Of a DNA stretch of 15,071 bases, positions 7,604 to 14,251 are shown piece after piece. The position numbers and the translations under genes were made by a program. The stretch covers positions 1 to 15,071 of the forward strand of contig DJIE01000092.1 of assembly GCA_002433465.1 (NCBI GenBank), in the 5' to 3' direction. The notes under the pieces are model-generated. The model had not been told where the DNA came from, made no database searches, and saw only the letters and a program-made list of their open reading frames with translations. Numbering within the stretch: position 1 is the first letter of the stretch; every line of letters starts with the position of its first letter. The DNA is from Salinisphaera sp. UBA6602. GTDB lineage: Bacteria; Pseudomonadota; Gammaproteobacteria; Nevskiales; Salinisphaeraceae.

Positions 7604-8241
7604 AGTCCGGCGCCTATATCGCCATAGAAGGGCCCATCGGCGTAGGCAAGAGCACGCTCGCCACACGGCTGGCCGCGACCCTCGGCGCGCGCGAGCTGCG
7701 CGAAGCGCCGGAAGACAACCCCTTTCTGGCGGCGTTCTACGATAACCCCACGGCGAACGCGCTGGCCGCGCAGCTGTCTTTTCTGCTCCAGCGCGCCCGC
7801 CAGATCGATACGCTGCGCCAGGTCGACCTGTTCGACGGCGGCTGTATTGCCGATTTCATGTTCGACAAGGATCCGCTGTTCGCGCGCCTGACGTTGTCCG
7901 GCCCTGAGCTCGCGCTCTATGAAGAGATCTATGCCCGCCTGTCCTGGGCCGCGCCGACGCCGGACTGCGTGATTTATCTCGATGCGCCGGTGGATGTGCT
8001 CATGGCCCGTATCGCCCGTCGCGATCGGCTGGCCGAGCGTCCGCTCGGCGCCGAGTATCTGGGCAGGGTGGTCGCGGCCTATCGCGACTTCTTTGGCCGC
8101 TATGACGACACTCGACTTATTCGCGTCGATGCCTGCGCGCTCGACCTGGTAGCCAACGAGCACGACTATCGCGCGGTCGTCGATGCGCTGGCCGGCCAAG
8201 CGCGTCATGTCGTGCTCGATCGGCCGGCCGGGCGTGTCTGA
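7600..8241 (+). CDS. Deoxynucleoside kinase family protein
   Basis: Predicted to phosphorylate deoxynucleosides with ATP for dNTP salvage; which base it prefers cannot be read from the sequence. It has 213 residues. The P-loop GPIGVGKST is at 11-19, EAPEDNPFL (35-43) provides the acidic substrate-contact region of the dNK/dGK/dAK group, and QLSFLLQRARQI (58-69) carries the conserved Gln of the substrate pocket. ADFMFDKDPLFA (84-95) sits where the usual DRS-type motif lies, and YLDAPVDVLMARIARRDR (126-143) is the lid-like arginine segment. It starts within the folK stop (ATGA), so is probably co-translated with it. Several gammaproteobacteria carry such a kinase between folK and panB, so the position is not unique. 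It is not a thymidylate kinase: the DRY/DRx motif and overall pattern differ. Confidence 0.88.
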   Translation: MKSGAYIAIEGPIGVGKSTLATRLAATLGARELREAPEDNPFLAAFYDNPTANALAAQLSFLLQRARQIDTLRQVDLFDGGCIADFMFDKDPLFARLTLSGPELALYEEIYARLSWAAPTPDCVIYLDAPVDVLMARIARRDRLAERPLGAEYLGRVVAAYRDFFGRYDDTRLIRVDACALDLVANEHDYRAVVDALAGQARHVVLDRPAGRV

Positions 8242-8275
8242 ACCAATCCGGGCTCGACCCATGTCAACACGTCTT

Positions 8276-8284
8276 TGGTATAGT
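8276..8284 (+). promoter_or_regulatory. Extended -10 promoter element before panB
   Basis: TGGTATAGT fits the TGnTATAAT extended -10 pattern with one mismatch in the hexamer (8279-8284). No good -35 is present, which extended -10 promoters tolerate. Only eight bases separate the hexamer from the panB ATG, so transcription would start at or within about two bases of the start codon. Confidence 0.5.
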
Positions 8285-8292
8285 CCCGCGCC

Positions 8293-9126
8293 ATGAAGAC
8301 CAGCCCCTATCCGCATCTGCAAAAGCGTGACGCCCAGCCGGTCACGGTTTCCGATTTGTCGCGCATGAAGGCCGAAGGCGAGAAGATCGCCTGCCTGACC
8401 GCCTACGACGCCAGTTTCGCCGCGCTGGAAGACCGCGCCGGCGTGGACGTGGTGCTGGTGGGCGACTCGTTGGGCATGGTGGTCCAGGGTAATTCCACCA
8501 CCGTGCCGGTCACCGTCGACGATATGGTTTATCACAGCCGTATCACGGCAGCGGGGCTGTCGCGGGCGTTCTTGATGACCGATCTGCCGTTTTTGTCCTA
8601 TGGCACCAAGCACGACGCGCTGGAAACCTCGCGCCGGCTGATGGGCGAGGGCATGGCCCAGATGGTCAAGTTCGAAGGCGGCGAGATTCAGGCCGACACC
8701 ATCGAGCATCTGTCGATGCGCGGCGTGCCGGTGTGCGCGCATATCGGCCTGCAGCCGCAGCTGGTGCACAAGATGGGCGGCTTCAAGGTTCAGGGCCGCG
8801 GCGATGCCGCCGAAACCATGATTCGCGACGCCAAGCTGCTCGAGGAATCGGGCGCCGACGTGATCCTGCTGGAATGCGTGCCGTCGTCACTGGGCGCGGA
8901 AATCACCGCCAACGCCAAGGTGCCGGTCATCGGTATCGGCGCCGGTCCGGATACCGACGGCCAGATTCTGGTCATATACGACATCCTGGGCCTGTCGCCG
9001 GGGCGCAAGCCGCGGTTCGTGAAGAACTATATGGACAGCGCGGATACGCTGGATGCGGCGGTCACCGACTATGTGGCCGAAGTGAAGAACGGCCGCTATC
9101 CGGGCGCCGAACACGCCTTTTCCTGA
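8293..9126 (+). CDS. panB: 3-methyl-2-oxobutanoate hydroxymethyltransferase PanB
   Basis: First committed step of pantothenate synthesis: adds a hydroxymethyl group from 5,10-methylene-THF to 2-oxoisovalerate, giving ketopantoate. TIM-barrel enzyme of 277 residues (264 in E. coli); the difference is a longer N-terminal arm. Key residues are visible: D58 in VLVGDSLGM, D97 in LMTDLPF and E128 in VKFEGG at the metal site, and catalytic E194 in LLECVP. HIGLQPQ (150-156) and GIGAGPDTDGQILV are typical. No Shine-Dalgarno sequence precedes the ATG, and an extended -10 box ends eight bases upstream, so a leaderless transcript is possible. panC follows after 12 bases. Its cofactor need links it to folK upstream. 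Confidence 0.97.
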   Translation: MKTSPYPHLQKRDAQPVTVSDLSRMKAEGEKIACLTAYDASFAALEDRAGVDVVLVGDSLGMVVQGNSTTVPVTVDDMVYHSRITAAGLSRAFLMTDLPFLSYGTKHDALETSRRLMGEGMAQMVKFEGGEIQADTIEHLSMRGVPVCAHIGLQPQLVHKMGGFKVQGRGDAAETMIRDAKLLEESGADVILLECVPSSLGAEITANAKVPVIGIGAGPDTDGQILVIYDILGLSPGRKPRFVKNYMDSADTLDAAVTDYVAEVKNGRYPGAEHAFS

Positions 9127-9138
9127 TACGCGGTCGAC

Positions 9139-9987
9139 ATGCAACGACTCGACACGGCGCAACAGCTGCGCGCATGGCGCGCCGAGGCCAGCGGGAACGT
9201 GGGCCTCGTACCCACCATGGGCAACCTGCACGCAGGTCATCTGGCCCTGGTGGCCGCGGCCCGCGCGCGTTGCGAACGCGTGGTGGTGAGCATTTTCGTC
9301 AACCCGCTGCAGTTCGGCCCGAACGAGGATCTCGACAGCTATCCGCGTACGCTCGATGCCGACCTGCAGGCGCTAGAGCAGGCCGGCGCAGACGCGGTCT
9401 TCGCTCCGGCGGTGGAGCAGATGTACCCGCACGGCGGCACGACAGCGACCACGGTTCGGGTTGAAGGCATTACCGACATGCTCTGTGGCAGCCGTCGGCC
9501 CGGGCATTTCGAAGGGGTGGCCACGGTGGTCACCAAACTGTTGAACCTGGTGGACCCGGACGAGGCGTTTTTCGGCGAGAAGGATTTTCAGCAGCTGGCG
9601 GTCATTCGTCGGTTGGTGGCGGATCTGTGCATGCAGGTCGATATCGTCGGCGTGCCGACGGTGCGCGAAGCCGATGGGCTGGCGCTGTCGTCGCGCAATC
9701 AGTACCTGCAGGCCGACGAGCGCGAGCGCGCACCGGCATTGGCCGCCGCGCTCGCCGATTGCAGGGCGCGTCTGAGCGAAGGCGAGCGGGACTTCGTCGC
9801 GCTGGAGGCCCGGGGGCGCGCCATGATCGACGCCGCCGGCCTTAAAACCGATTATTTCGAAATACGTTCGCCTGAACTCACCGCACCGCGTGCCGATATG
9901 AAGGCATTCCGCGTGCTGGCTGCGGCCTTTCTTGGCCGTGCCCGCCTGATCGACAACATGGCGGTCGAGCCCGCGCCCGGACAGTAG
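9139..9987 (+). CDS. panC: Pantoate--beta-alanine ligase (pantothenate synthetase) PanC
   Basis: Condenses pantoate with beta-alanine through a pantoyl-adenylate, using ATP. The 282 residues match the family (283 in E. coli). It has the HIGH-like motif PTMGNLHAGHL (25-35, H31 and H34), SIFVNPLQFGPNEDL (51-65), GHFEGVATVV (122-131), FFGEKDFQQL (144-153) and the KMSKS-like loop LALSSRNQYL (181-190). The ATG at 9139 is 12 bases after panB and gives a normal N-terminus. It joins the products of PanB (after reduction) and PanD. The ketopantoate reductase panE is not in this window. Confidence 0.97.
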   Translation: MQRLDTAQQLRAWRAEASGNVGLVPTMGNLHAGHLALVAAARARCERVVVSIFVNPLQFGPNEDLDSYPRTLDADLQALEQAGADAVFAPAVEQMYPHGGTTATTVRVEGITDMLCGSRRPGHFEGVATVVTKLLNLVDPDEAFFGEKDFQQLAVIRRLVADLCMQVDIVGVPTVREADGLALSSRNQYLQADERERAPALAAALADCRARLSEGERDFVALEARGRAMIDAAGLKTDYFEIRSPELTAPRADMKAFRVLAAAFLGRARLIDNMAVEPAPGQ

Positions 9988-10053
9988 TCGAGCGCACTTT
10001 TTTTCGTTACGCTTTAGTCATATTCTTCCCGTTTCGGATCTCAGGAGACAGTC
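9988..10053 (+). promoter_or_regulatory. panC-panD gap with T-tract, -10-like box and ribosome site
   Basis: This 66-base gap is clearly AT-richer than its surroundings. It holds a run of seven T (9998-10004), a TATTCT hexamer (10021-10026) that could be a -10 with a poor -35, and a strong AGGAGA ribosome site (10043-10048) five bases before the panD ATG. The T-run has no convincing stem upstream, so I do not call a terminator. panD may have its own promoter, allowing beta-alanine supply to be set separately. Confidence 0.4.
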
Positions 10054-10434
10054 ATGCAAGTGACGCTTCTCAAAGCAAAACTTCATCGTGCCTGCACGAC
10101 GCACGCCGAGCTTGATTATGAAGGCTCCTGCGCGATCGATTCCGACCTGCTCGATGCAGCCGGGATTTTTCCGTATGAACAGATCGAGATCTACAACGTC
10201 ACCAACGGTGAGCGTTTCTCGACCTATGCGATCAGCGCGGAATCCGGCTCGCGGGTAATTTCGGTCAACGGTGCGGCCGCGCACAAGGCCTCGCCGGGCG
10301 ATCGACTGATCATCTGTGCCTATGCACGCATGCCGGAAGGCGAAGCGCGGGCACACAAGCCGCGCCTGATCTATCTCGACGAGAGCAATCAGGTTACGCA
10401 CACGCGCAACGCGATCCCGGTACAGGCGGCGTAA
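10054..10434 (+). CDS. panD: Aspartate 1-decarboxylase PanD (pyruvoyl enzyme precursor)
   Basis: Makes beta-alanine from L-aspartate. The 126-residue proenzyme (126 in E. coli) cleaves itself between G24 and S25, and S25 becomes the pyruvoyl group; this site reads YEGSCAID. Other active-site residues fall at the standard E. coli positions: K9, Y22, R54, T57, Y58 and N72, with [12 protein letters not shown] as the conserved block. The ribosome site AGGAGA is the best in the window, in keeping with an abundant or independently expressed product. It completes the panBCD set. pgi begins 32 bases downstream. Confidence 0.98.
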   Translation: MQVTLLKAKLHRACTTHAELDYEGSCAIDSDLLDAAGIFPYEQIEIYNVTNGERFSTYAISAESGSRVISVNGAAAHKASPGDRLIICAYARMPEGEARAHKPRLIYLDESNQVTHTRNAIPVQAA

Positions 10435-10442
10435 GCCGGACG

Positions 10443-10456
10443 GACCCGCCGGGGTC
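10443..10456 (+). promoter_or_regulatory. Small GC hairpin just before the pgi start
   Basis: GACCC (10443-10447), loop GCCG, GGGTC (10452-10456): a perfect 5-bp stem with a tetraloop, ending ten bases before the pgi GTG. It holds the only G-rich stretch near that start, so it could affect initiation or be a weak processing or attenuation element. There is no T-tract. Confidence 0.35.
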
Positions 10457-10466
10457 GACAGCGCAG

Positions 10467-12089
10467 GTGGACGATATTCGCGATCTGCCGGCCTGGCGCG
10501 AGCTGGGTCGACTCGCTGCACAGCTTCGGTCTACGCGGGTGGACGCGATGTTCGATCGCGATCCACGCCGGGCAGAGCGCTTTACGCTGTCTGCAGCCGG
10601 CATCGCGCTCGACTTCTCCAAGCAGCGCGTGGATTGTTCGGTTATGGCGGCGCTGGGCCAGCTTGCCCAGAGTCGCGGGTTCTATCCGCTTCGAGACGCC
10701 CTGTTCAGCGGCGAGCCGATCAATACCAGCGAAGAGCGGGCCGCCTGGCATATCGCATTGCGTCGCCCGGCCGACGCGCCTTTGCACGACGAGGTGCATG
10801 CGGTACGCGAGGACATGGCGGCGTTCGTCGACGATCTGCGCAGCGGTCGTTGGACAGGGCATACGGGCGAGCCGATTCGCGATATCGTCAATATCGGCAT
10901 TGGCGGGTCCGATCTCGGCCCGCGCATGGTCTACGAGGCATTGGCGGTGCCGGGGCAGCGTATTCGCTGTCATTTCGTCGCCAACGTCGACCCGGCCGAT
11001 CTGGACGACACGCTGGCCGAACTGGAGGCCGAACGCACGCTGTTCATCGTTACCTCCAAATCCTTTACCACGGCAGAGACACTGGCCAACGCGCGTGTGG
11101 CCCGACAGTGGCTGCTCGACAAGGGCGCCGACGAAGCCGATATCGCCCGGCATTTCGTAGCCGTGTCCACCAACGCCGAAGCCGTGCAGGCGTTCGGTAT
11201 CGATCGCATGTTCGGCTTCTGGGACTGGGTCGGCGGTCGGTTTTCGCTGTGGTCGGCGGTAGGGTTGTCGATCGCGGTGGGGCTGGGCACGGCGGCATTC
11301 GAGGCGCTGCTGGCCGGCGCCCACGCCATGGACACGCATTTTCGCGAAGCGCCGCTGGACGAGAATCTGCCGGCCGCGCTCGGGATGATCGGGGTCTGGA
11401 ACAACAACTTTCTGGGTCTGCCGAGCCATATCGTCGTGCCTTATGCGCAGCGACTGGCTGCGTTGCCGGCTTATCTGCAGCAGCTTGAGATGGAAAGTAA
11501 CGGCAAGTCGGTCACGCGCGCGGGCGTACCGGCCGTTGTGAACACGGTGCCGGCGGTCTGGGGCAGCGTGGGTACCAATGCCCAGCACGCTTTCTTCCAG
11601 ATGCTGCATCAGGGCGAACTGGCGGCCGACATCGATTTCGTACTGCCGCTGTCGCCGTCCGCCGATGCGCACGACCCACGCGAACGCCAGCGCGTGGCTA
11701 ACTGCCTGGCCCAGGCCGAAGCACTGATGTGCGGTCGCGACCCGGATGCGTTGGTCGACGAACTCACCCAGCAGGGTCTACAGGGGGCCGCGCTCGAACG
11801 GCGTCTAGCCGCCCGTCGCTTCGATGGCAACCGCCCCAGCTCCATGATTGTCATGGACCGGCTCGATGCCCATCACCTGGGCGCGCTGCTGGCCGCCTAT
11901 GAACACAAGGTGTTCGTGCAAGGGCTCATCTGGGGTATCAACAGCTTCGATCAGTGGGGCGTGGAGCTGGGCAAGACCATGGCTGAGCGGCTTGTCGACG
12001 AACTCGACGGCCACGGCAAGATGGGTCAGCACGACGCCTCGACCCAGGCACTGCTTGCACGCGTGCGCCGCAGCTGGGATCGGGACTGA
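10467..12089 (+). CDS. pgi: Glucose-6-phosphate isomerase Pgi
   Basis: Interconverts glucose 6-phosphate and fructose 6-phosphate. The 540 residues match the family (549 in E. coli). Both family signatures are present: DWVGGRFSLWSAVGL (253-267) and FDQWGVELGK (494-503). Catalytic residues by comparison with rabbit PGI: E343 in MESNGK (rabbit E357), H374 in NAQHAF (H388) and K503 (K518); the 31-residue spacing from Glu to His is kept. The phosphate-binding part is NIGIGGSDLGP (142-152) and VTSKSFTTAET (195-205). The start is a GTG at 10467, the first start in the open frame after panD, with only a weak ribosome site behind a small hairpin. pgi after panD matches the order I recall from Pseudomonas. 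A perfect hairpin surrounds the stop codon. Confidence 0.96.
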   Translation: MDDIRDLPAWRELGRLAAQLRSTRVDAMFDRDPRRAERFTLSAAGIALDFSKQRVDCSVMAALGQLAQSRGFYPLRDALFSGEPINTSEERAAWHIALRRPADAPLHDEVHAVREDMAAFVDDLRSGRWTGHTGEPIRDIVNIGIGGSDLGPRMVYEALAVPGQRIRCHFVANVDPADLDDTLAELEAERTLFIVTSKSFTTAETLANARVARQWLLDKGADEADIARHFVAVSTNAEAVQAFGIDRMFGFWDWVGGRFSLWSAVGLSIAVGLGTAAFEALLAGAHAMDTHFREAPLDENLPAALGMIGVWNNNFLGLPSHIVVPYAQRLAALPAYLQQLEMESNGKSVTRAGVPAVVNTVPAVWGSVGTNAQHAFFQMLHQGELAADIDFVLPLSPSADAHDPRERQRVANCLAQAEALMCGRDPDALVDELTQQGLQGAALERRLAARRFDGNRPSSMIVMDRLDAHHLGALLAAYEHKVFVQGLIWGINSFDQWGVELGKTMAERLVDELDGHGKMGQHDASTQALLARVRRSWDRD

Positions 12090-12097
12090 CCCGATCC
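12077..12097 (+). terminator. Perfect hairpin with the pgi stop codon in its loop
   Basis: GGATCGGG (12077-12084), loop ACTGA (12085-12089), CCCGATCC (12090-12097). The 8-bp stem is perfect and the TGA stop is inside the loop. No T-tract follows, so it is not a standard intrinsic terminator. It may block 3' exonucleases, mark Rho-dependent termination, or insulate pgi from nnr. Confidence 0.5.
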
Positions 12098-12133
12098 GGG
12101 CGGCCACTGTCGTCGGCAGCACGGTCGTAGCGC

Positions 12134-12139
12134 TAGAAT
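12134..12139 (+). promoter_or_regulatory. -10-like box directly before nnr
   Basis: TAGAAT matches TATAAT at four of six positions, and six bases separate it from the nnr ATG at 12146. Transcription would start at about the A of the start codon. No convincing -35 is present and no Shine-Dalgarno sequence precedes the ATG. Confidence 0.4.
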
Positions 12140-12145
12140 GCACGC

Positions 12146-13651
12146 ATGACCGAATCCAGCGAATATCTTCCCGAAGTCGTCTATAACGCAGAGCAGGTGG
12201 CCGCGCTCGATCGCCGATTCATCGAGACTTTCGACGTCGACGGTTTCGAACTCATGCAGCGTGCGGCGCGCGCGGCTTACGCGGAGCTGGCCCACATCTG
12301 GGCCATGCCGGGCACGATGGTCGTCTACTGCGGGCCGGGCAACAACGGCGCCGACGGATTGCTTGTGGCCGATCTGGCCCGACAGGGCGGTTGGGCGGTG
12401 CATGTTGTAAGCCTCGCCGGTACCGAAAAATACACCGGCGACGCGGCGAAAGCGCTGTCGCGCTACATGGAAAACGGCGGCACCGTCGAAGCCTTCGATA
12501 ACCGCCCCGTGGAAGCCGACCTAGTAGTGGACGCGCTGCTCGGAACCGGCCTCAATCGCGATGTGGAAGGCGATTTCGCTGCCGCGATCGAGCGCATCAA
12601 CCAAGCCGGCGACGCCGGTATCGGCGTGTTCGCGGTAGATATCGCCTCCGGTATCGATGCGAGCACGGGCCACGTATGGGCGCATGCAGTACGCGCGGAT
12701 GCGACCGCCACGTTTATTGGGCTCAAGCTGGGCATGCTCACCGGCGAAGGTCCGGCGCACTGCGGCGATATTGCGTTCAGCGCATTGGATGCGCCGGATG
12801 CACTCTATGCCGACCAACCCTATACCGCGCGCCGACTGACCCACCGCCGGCTGCGCAAGGCGCTGCGCCCGCGTTCGCGCAACCAGCACAAGGGCGATAA
12901 CGGCCATGTGCTCTGCGTGGGCGGCAATCGCGGCATGGGCGGCTCGATTCGCATGACGGCAGAAGCGGCGCTGCGTGCCGGCGCCGGGCTGGTGAGCGTG
13001 GTCTGTCATGGCGACCACGCGGGCGCGATGAGCCAGGCGCGCCCGGAGCTGATGTGTCTCGGCGTCGATGCGCAGGCGTCGATCGCCAGCTTGATCGACG
13101 CCTGCGATGTCATCGCGGTTGGCCCGGGCCTGGGCAGCGACGACTGGGCCGACAACCTCTGGCGACAGGTCATGGCGGCCGACAAGCCGCGGGTGGTCGA
13201 TGCCGACGCGCTGAATCGCCTGGCGCGTGAGCCGCAGCAAAGCGACAACTGGATTCTTACTCCGCATCCGGGCGAGGCCGGGCGGCTGCTGGAGTGGCCG
13301 ACGCCAGACGTGCTCGACCATCGCGTGGATGCGGTCCGGGGGCTGCGCTCGCGCTACGGCGGCGTGGCGGTACTCAAGGGGGCCGGTAGCCTGATTGCCA
13401 CCCCGGAAGAACTCTGGCTTTGTACCGACGGCAATCCCGGCATGGCGGTTGGCGGCATGGGCGATCTGTTGACCGGCGTGATCGCGTCACTCGCCGGCCA
13501 GGGGCTGAATCTCGGTGCCGCGGCGAGCCTGGGCGTGTATGTGCATGCGCGAGCCGGGGATGCCGCCGCCGGTGAAGCCGGCCAGCGCGGTCTTGTGCCC
13601 AGCGATCTGTTTGCTGCCATACGCCGCTTCGTCAATCCCGGGCGTCCATGA
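12146..13651 (+). CDS. nnr: Bifunctional ADP-dependent NAD(P)H-hydrate dehydratase / NAD(P)H-hydrate epimerase
   Basis: Repairs hydrated NADH and NADPH: the N-terminal domain interconverts the R and S epimers, and the C-terminal domain dehydrates the S form at the cost of ADP. The 501 residues match the fused bacterial form (E. coli Nnr/YjeF, 515). The epimerase half (about 1-220) has CGPGNNGADGLL (62-73) and VVDALLGTG (127-135). The dehydratase half (about 235-495), a ribokinase-like fold, has HKGDNGHVLCVGGNRGMGGS (248-267), VGPGLGSD (325-332), LTPHPGEAGRLL (371-382), LKGAGSLIA (410-418) and GNPGMAVGGMGDLLTG (429-444) with catalytic D440. The common epimerase motif GNNGGDG reads GNNGADG here, a mild change. 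The ATG at 12146 follows pgi by 56 bases. The stop overlaps tsaE by ATGA, a pairing well known in proteobacteria. Confidence 0.95.
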   Translation: MTESSEYLPEVVYNAEQVAALDRRFIETFDVDGFELMQRAARAAYAELAHIWAMPGTMVVYCGPGNNGADGLLVADLARQGGWAVHVVSLAGTEKYTGDAAKALSRYMENGGTVEAFDNRPVEADLVVDALLGTGLNRDVEGDFAAAIERINQAGDAGIGVFAVDIASGIDASTGHVWAHAVRADATATFIGLKLGMLTGEGPAHCGDIAFSALDAPDALYADQPYTARRLTHRRLRKALRPRSRNQHKGDNGHVLCVGGNRGMGGSIRMTAEAALRAGAGLVSVVCHGDHAGAMSQARPELMCLGVDAQASIASLIDACDVIAVGPGLGSDDWADNLWRQVMAADKPRVVDADALNRLAREPQQSDNWILTPHPGEAGRLLEWPTPDVLDHRVDAVRGLRSRYGGVAVLKGAGSLIATPEELWLCTDGNPGMAVGGMGDLLTGVIASLAGQGLNLGAAASLGVYVHARAGDAAAGEAGQRGLVPSDLFAAIRRFVNPGRP

Positions 13652-14112
13652 TCCGACTGGCCGATCCGCAGGCCACGGATGCCCTGGGTGCGCAGCTGGC
13701 CGAGGCGTTGCGTGGCCTGGAGCAGGGCCTGGTCGTGTCCCTGACCGGCGAGCTGGGTGCCGGCAAGACCGCTTTGACGCGGGCGACGCTACGGGGTCTG
13801 GGCCATGCCGGGCGGGTGGTATCGCCCAGCTATACGCTCGTCGAGCCCTATGCGCTGGACACCCGCACCCTGTTCCATATGGATCTCTATCGTCTGGCTG
13901 ATCCGGAAGAACTGGAATTTCTAGGCATTCGCGAGGTCAACACCGCGCGTGACTGGATATTTGTCGAGTGGGCAGAGCGGGGCGTCGGATTCCTGCCGCC
14001 CGTGGATATCGATATCGGCTTGGAATACGACGGCAACGCGCGCTGTGCGCACTTCCAGGCGTATACCGAAACAGGCGCCGGGCTTTTGGCACGGCTTGGC
14101 ATCGCTAGATAG
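13648..14112 (+). CDS. tsaE: tRNA t6A37 threonylcarbamoyl-transfer complex ATPase TsaE
   Basis: Small ATPase that works with TsaB, TsaC and TsaD to put threonylcarbamoyl on A37 of ANN-decoding tRNAs; essential in many bacteria. The 154 residues match the family (153 in E. coli YjeE). Walker A is GELGAGKT (34-41), switch region SPSYTLVEPY (59-68), HMDLYRL (77-83) and EWAE (107-110). The start is the ATG overlapping the nnr stop; there is no strong ribosome site, so translation probably depends on coupling. The nnr-tsaE-amidase order is conserved in gammaproteobacteria, where mutL and miaA usually follow. Confidence 0.95.
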   Translation: MIRLADPQATDALGAQLAEALRGLEQGLVVSLTGELGAGKTALTRATLRGLGHAGRVVSPSYTLVEPYALDTRTLFHMDLYRLADPEELEFLGIREVNTARDWIFVEWAERGVGFLPPVDIDIGLEYDGNARCAHFQAYTETGAGLLARLGIAR

Positions 14113-14251
14113 CCTCGTGCTTTCAAGTGGATAGGAAGGTACAAGCGCCTATTGGCTGTTTTGATTGATAAAAAATAGTTGCGCGTGAGAAACGCCGGGG
14201 CTAGTCTCGCAATCGGGGAATAATATTCACGATGGTCTAGGCAGCGAATCT
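14113..14251 (+). promoter_or_regulatory. AT-richer tsaE / amidase intergenic region
   Basis: A 139-base gap with an AT-rich core (14155-14180, with a run of six A) and a second AT island at 14219-14230. TAATAT (14221-14226) is a possible -10 for the amidase gene with about 25 bases of leader, but no good -35 is seen. A second weak pair, TTGCGC and TAGTCT with 17 bases between them, lies upstream (about 14179-14207). The gap suggests the amidase is transcribed at least partly on its own. Confidence 0.35.

Noticed and set aside
7534..8769. 411-codon open frame on the minus strand across the kinase and panB.
   Set aside because: Antisense shadow spanning three well-supported genes.
9964..10004. 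Run of seven T after panC as an intrinsic terminator.
   Set aside because: The sequence before it contains a direct repeat of GTCGAGC, not a stable inverted repeat; only a 4-bp GCGC pairing is possible.
11566..11600. Pgi has WGSVGTN where E. coli and rabbit have WGEPGTN, suggesting a lost catalytic Glu.
   Set aside because: The catalytic Glu is the one in MESNGK, 31 residues before the active-site His; that Glu (E343), H374 and K503 are all present. The WGxxGTN position varies among bacteria.
10389..11672. 427-codon open frame on the minus strand across pgi.
   Set aside because: It is antisense to a gene with full family signatures; its Arg/Gln/His-rich composition is typical of a shadow frame in GC-rich DNA.
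14143..14175. GCC-TATT-GGC followed by a T-rich stretch as a terminator after tsaE.
   Set aside because: Only three base pairs form before mismatches, too weak to call.
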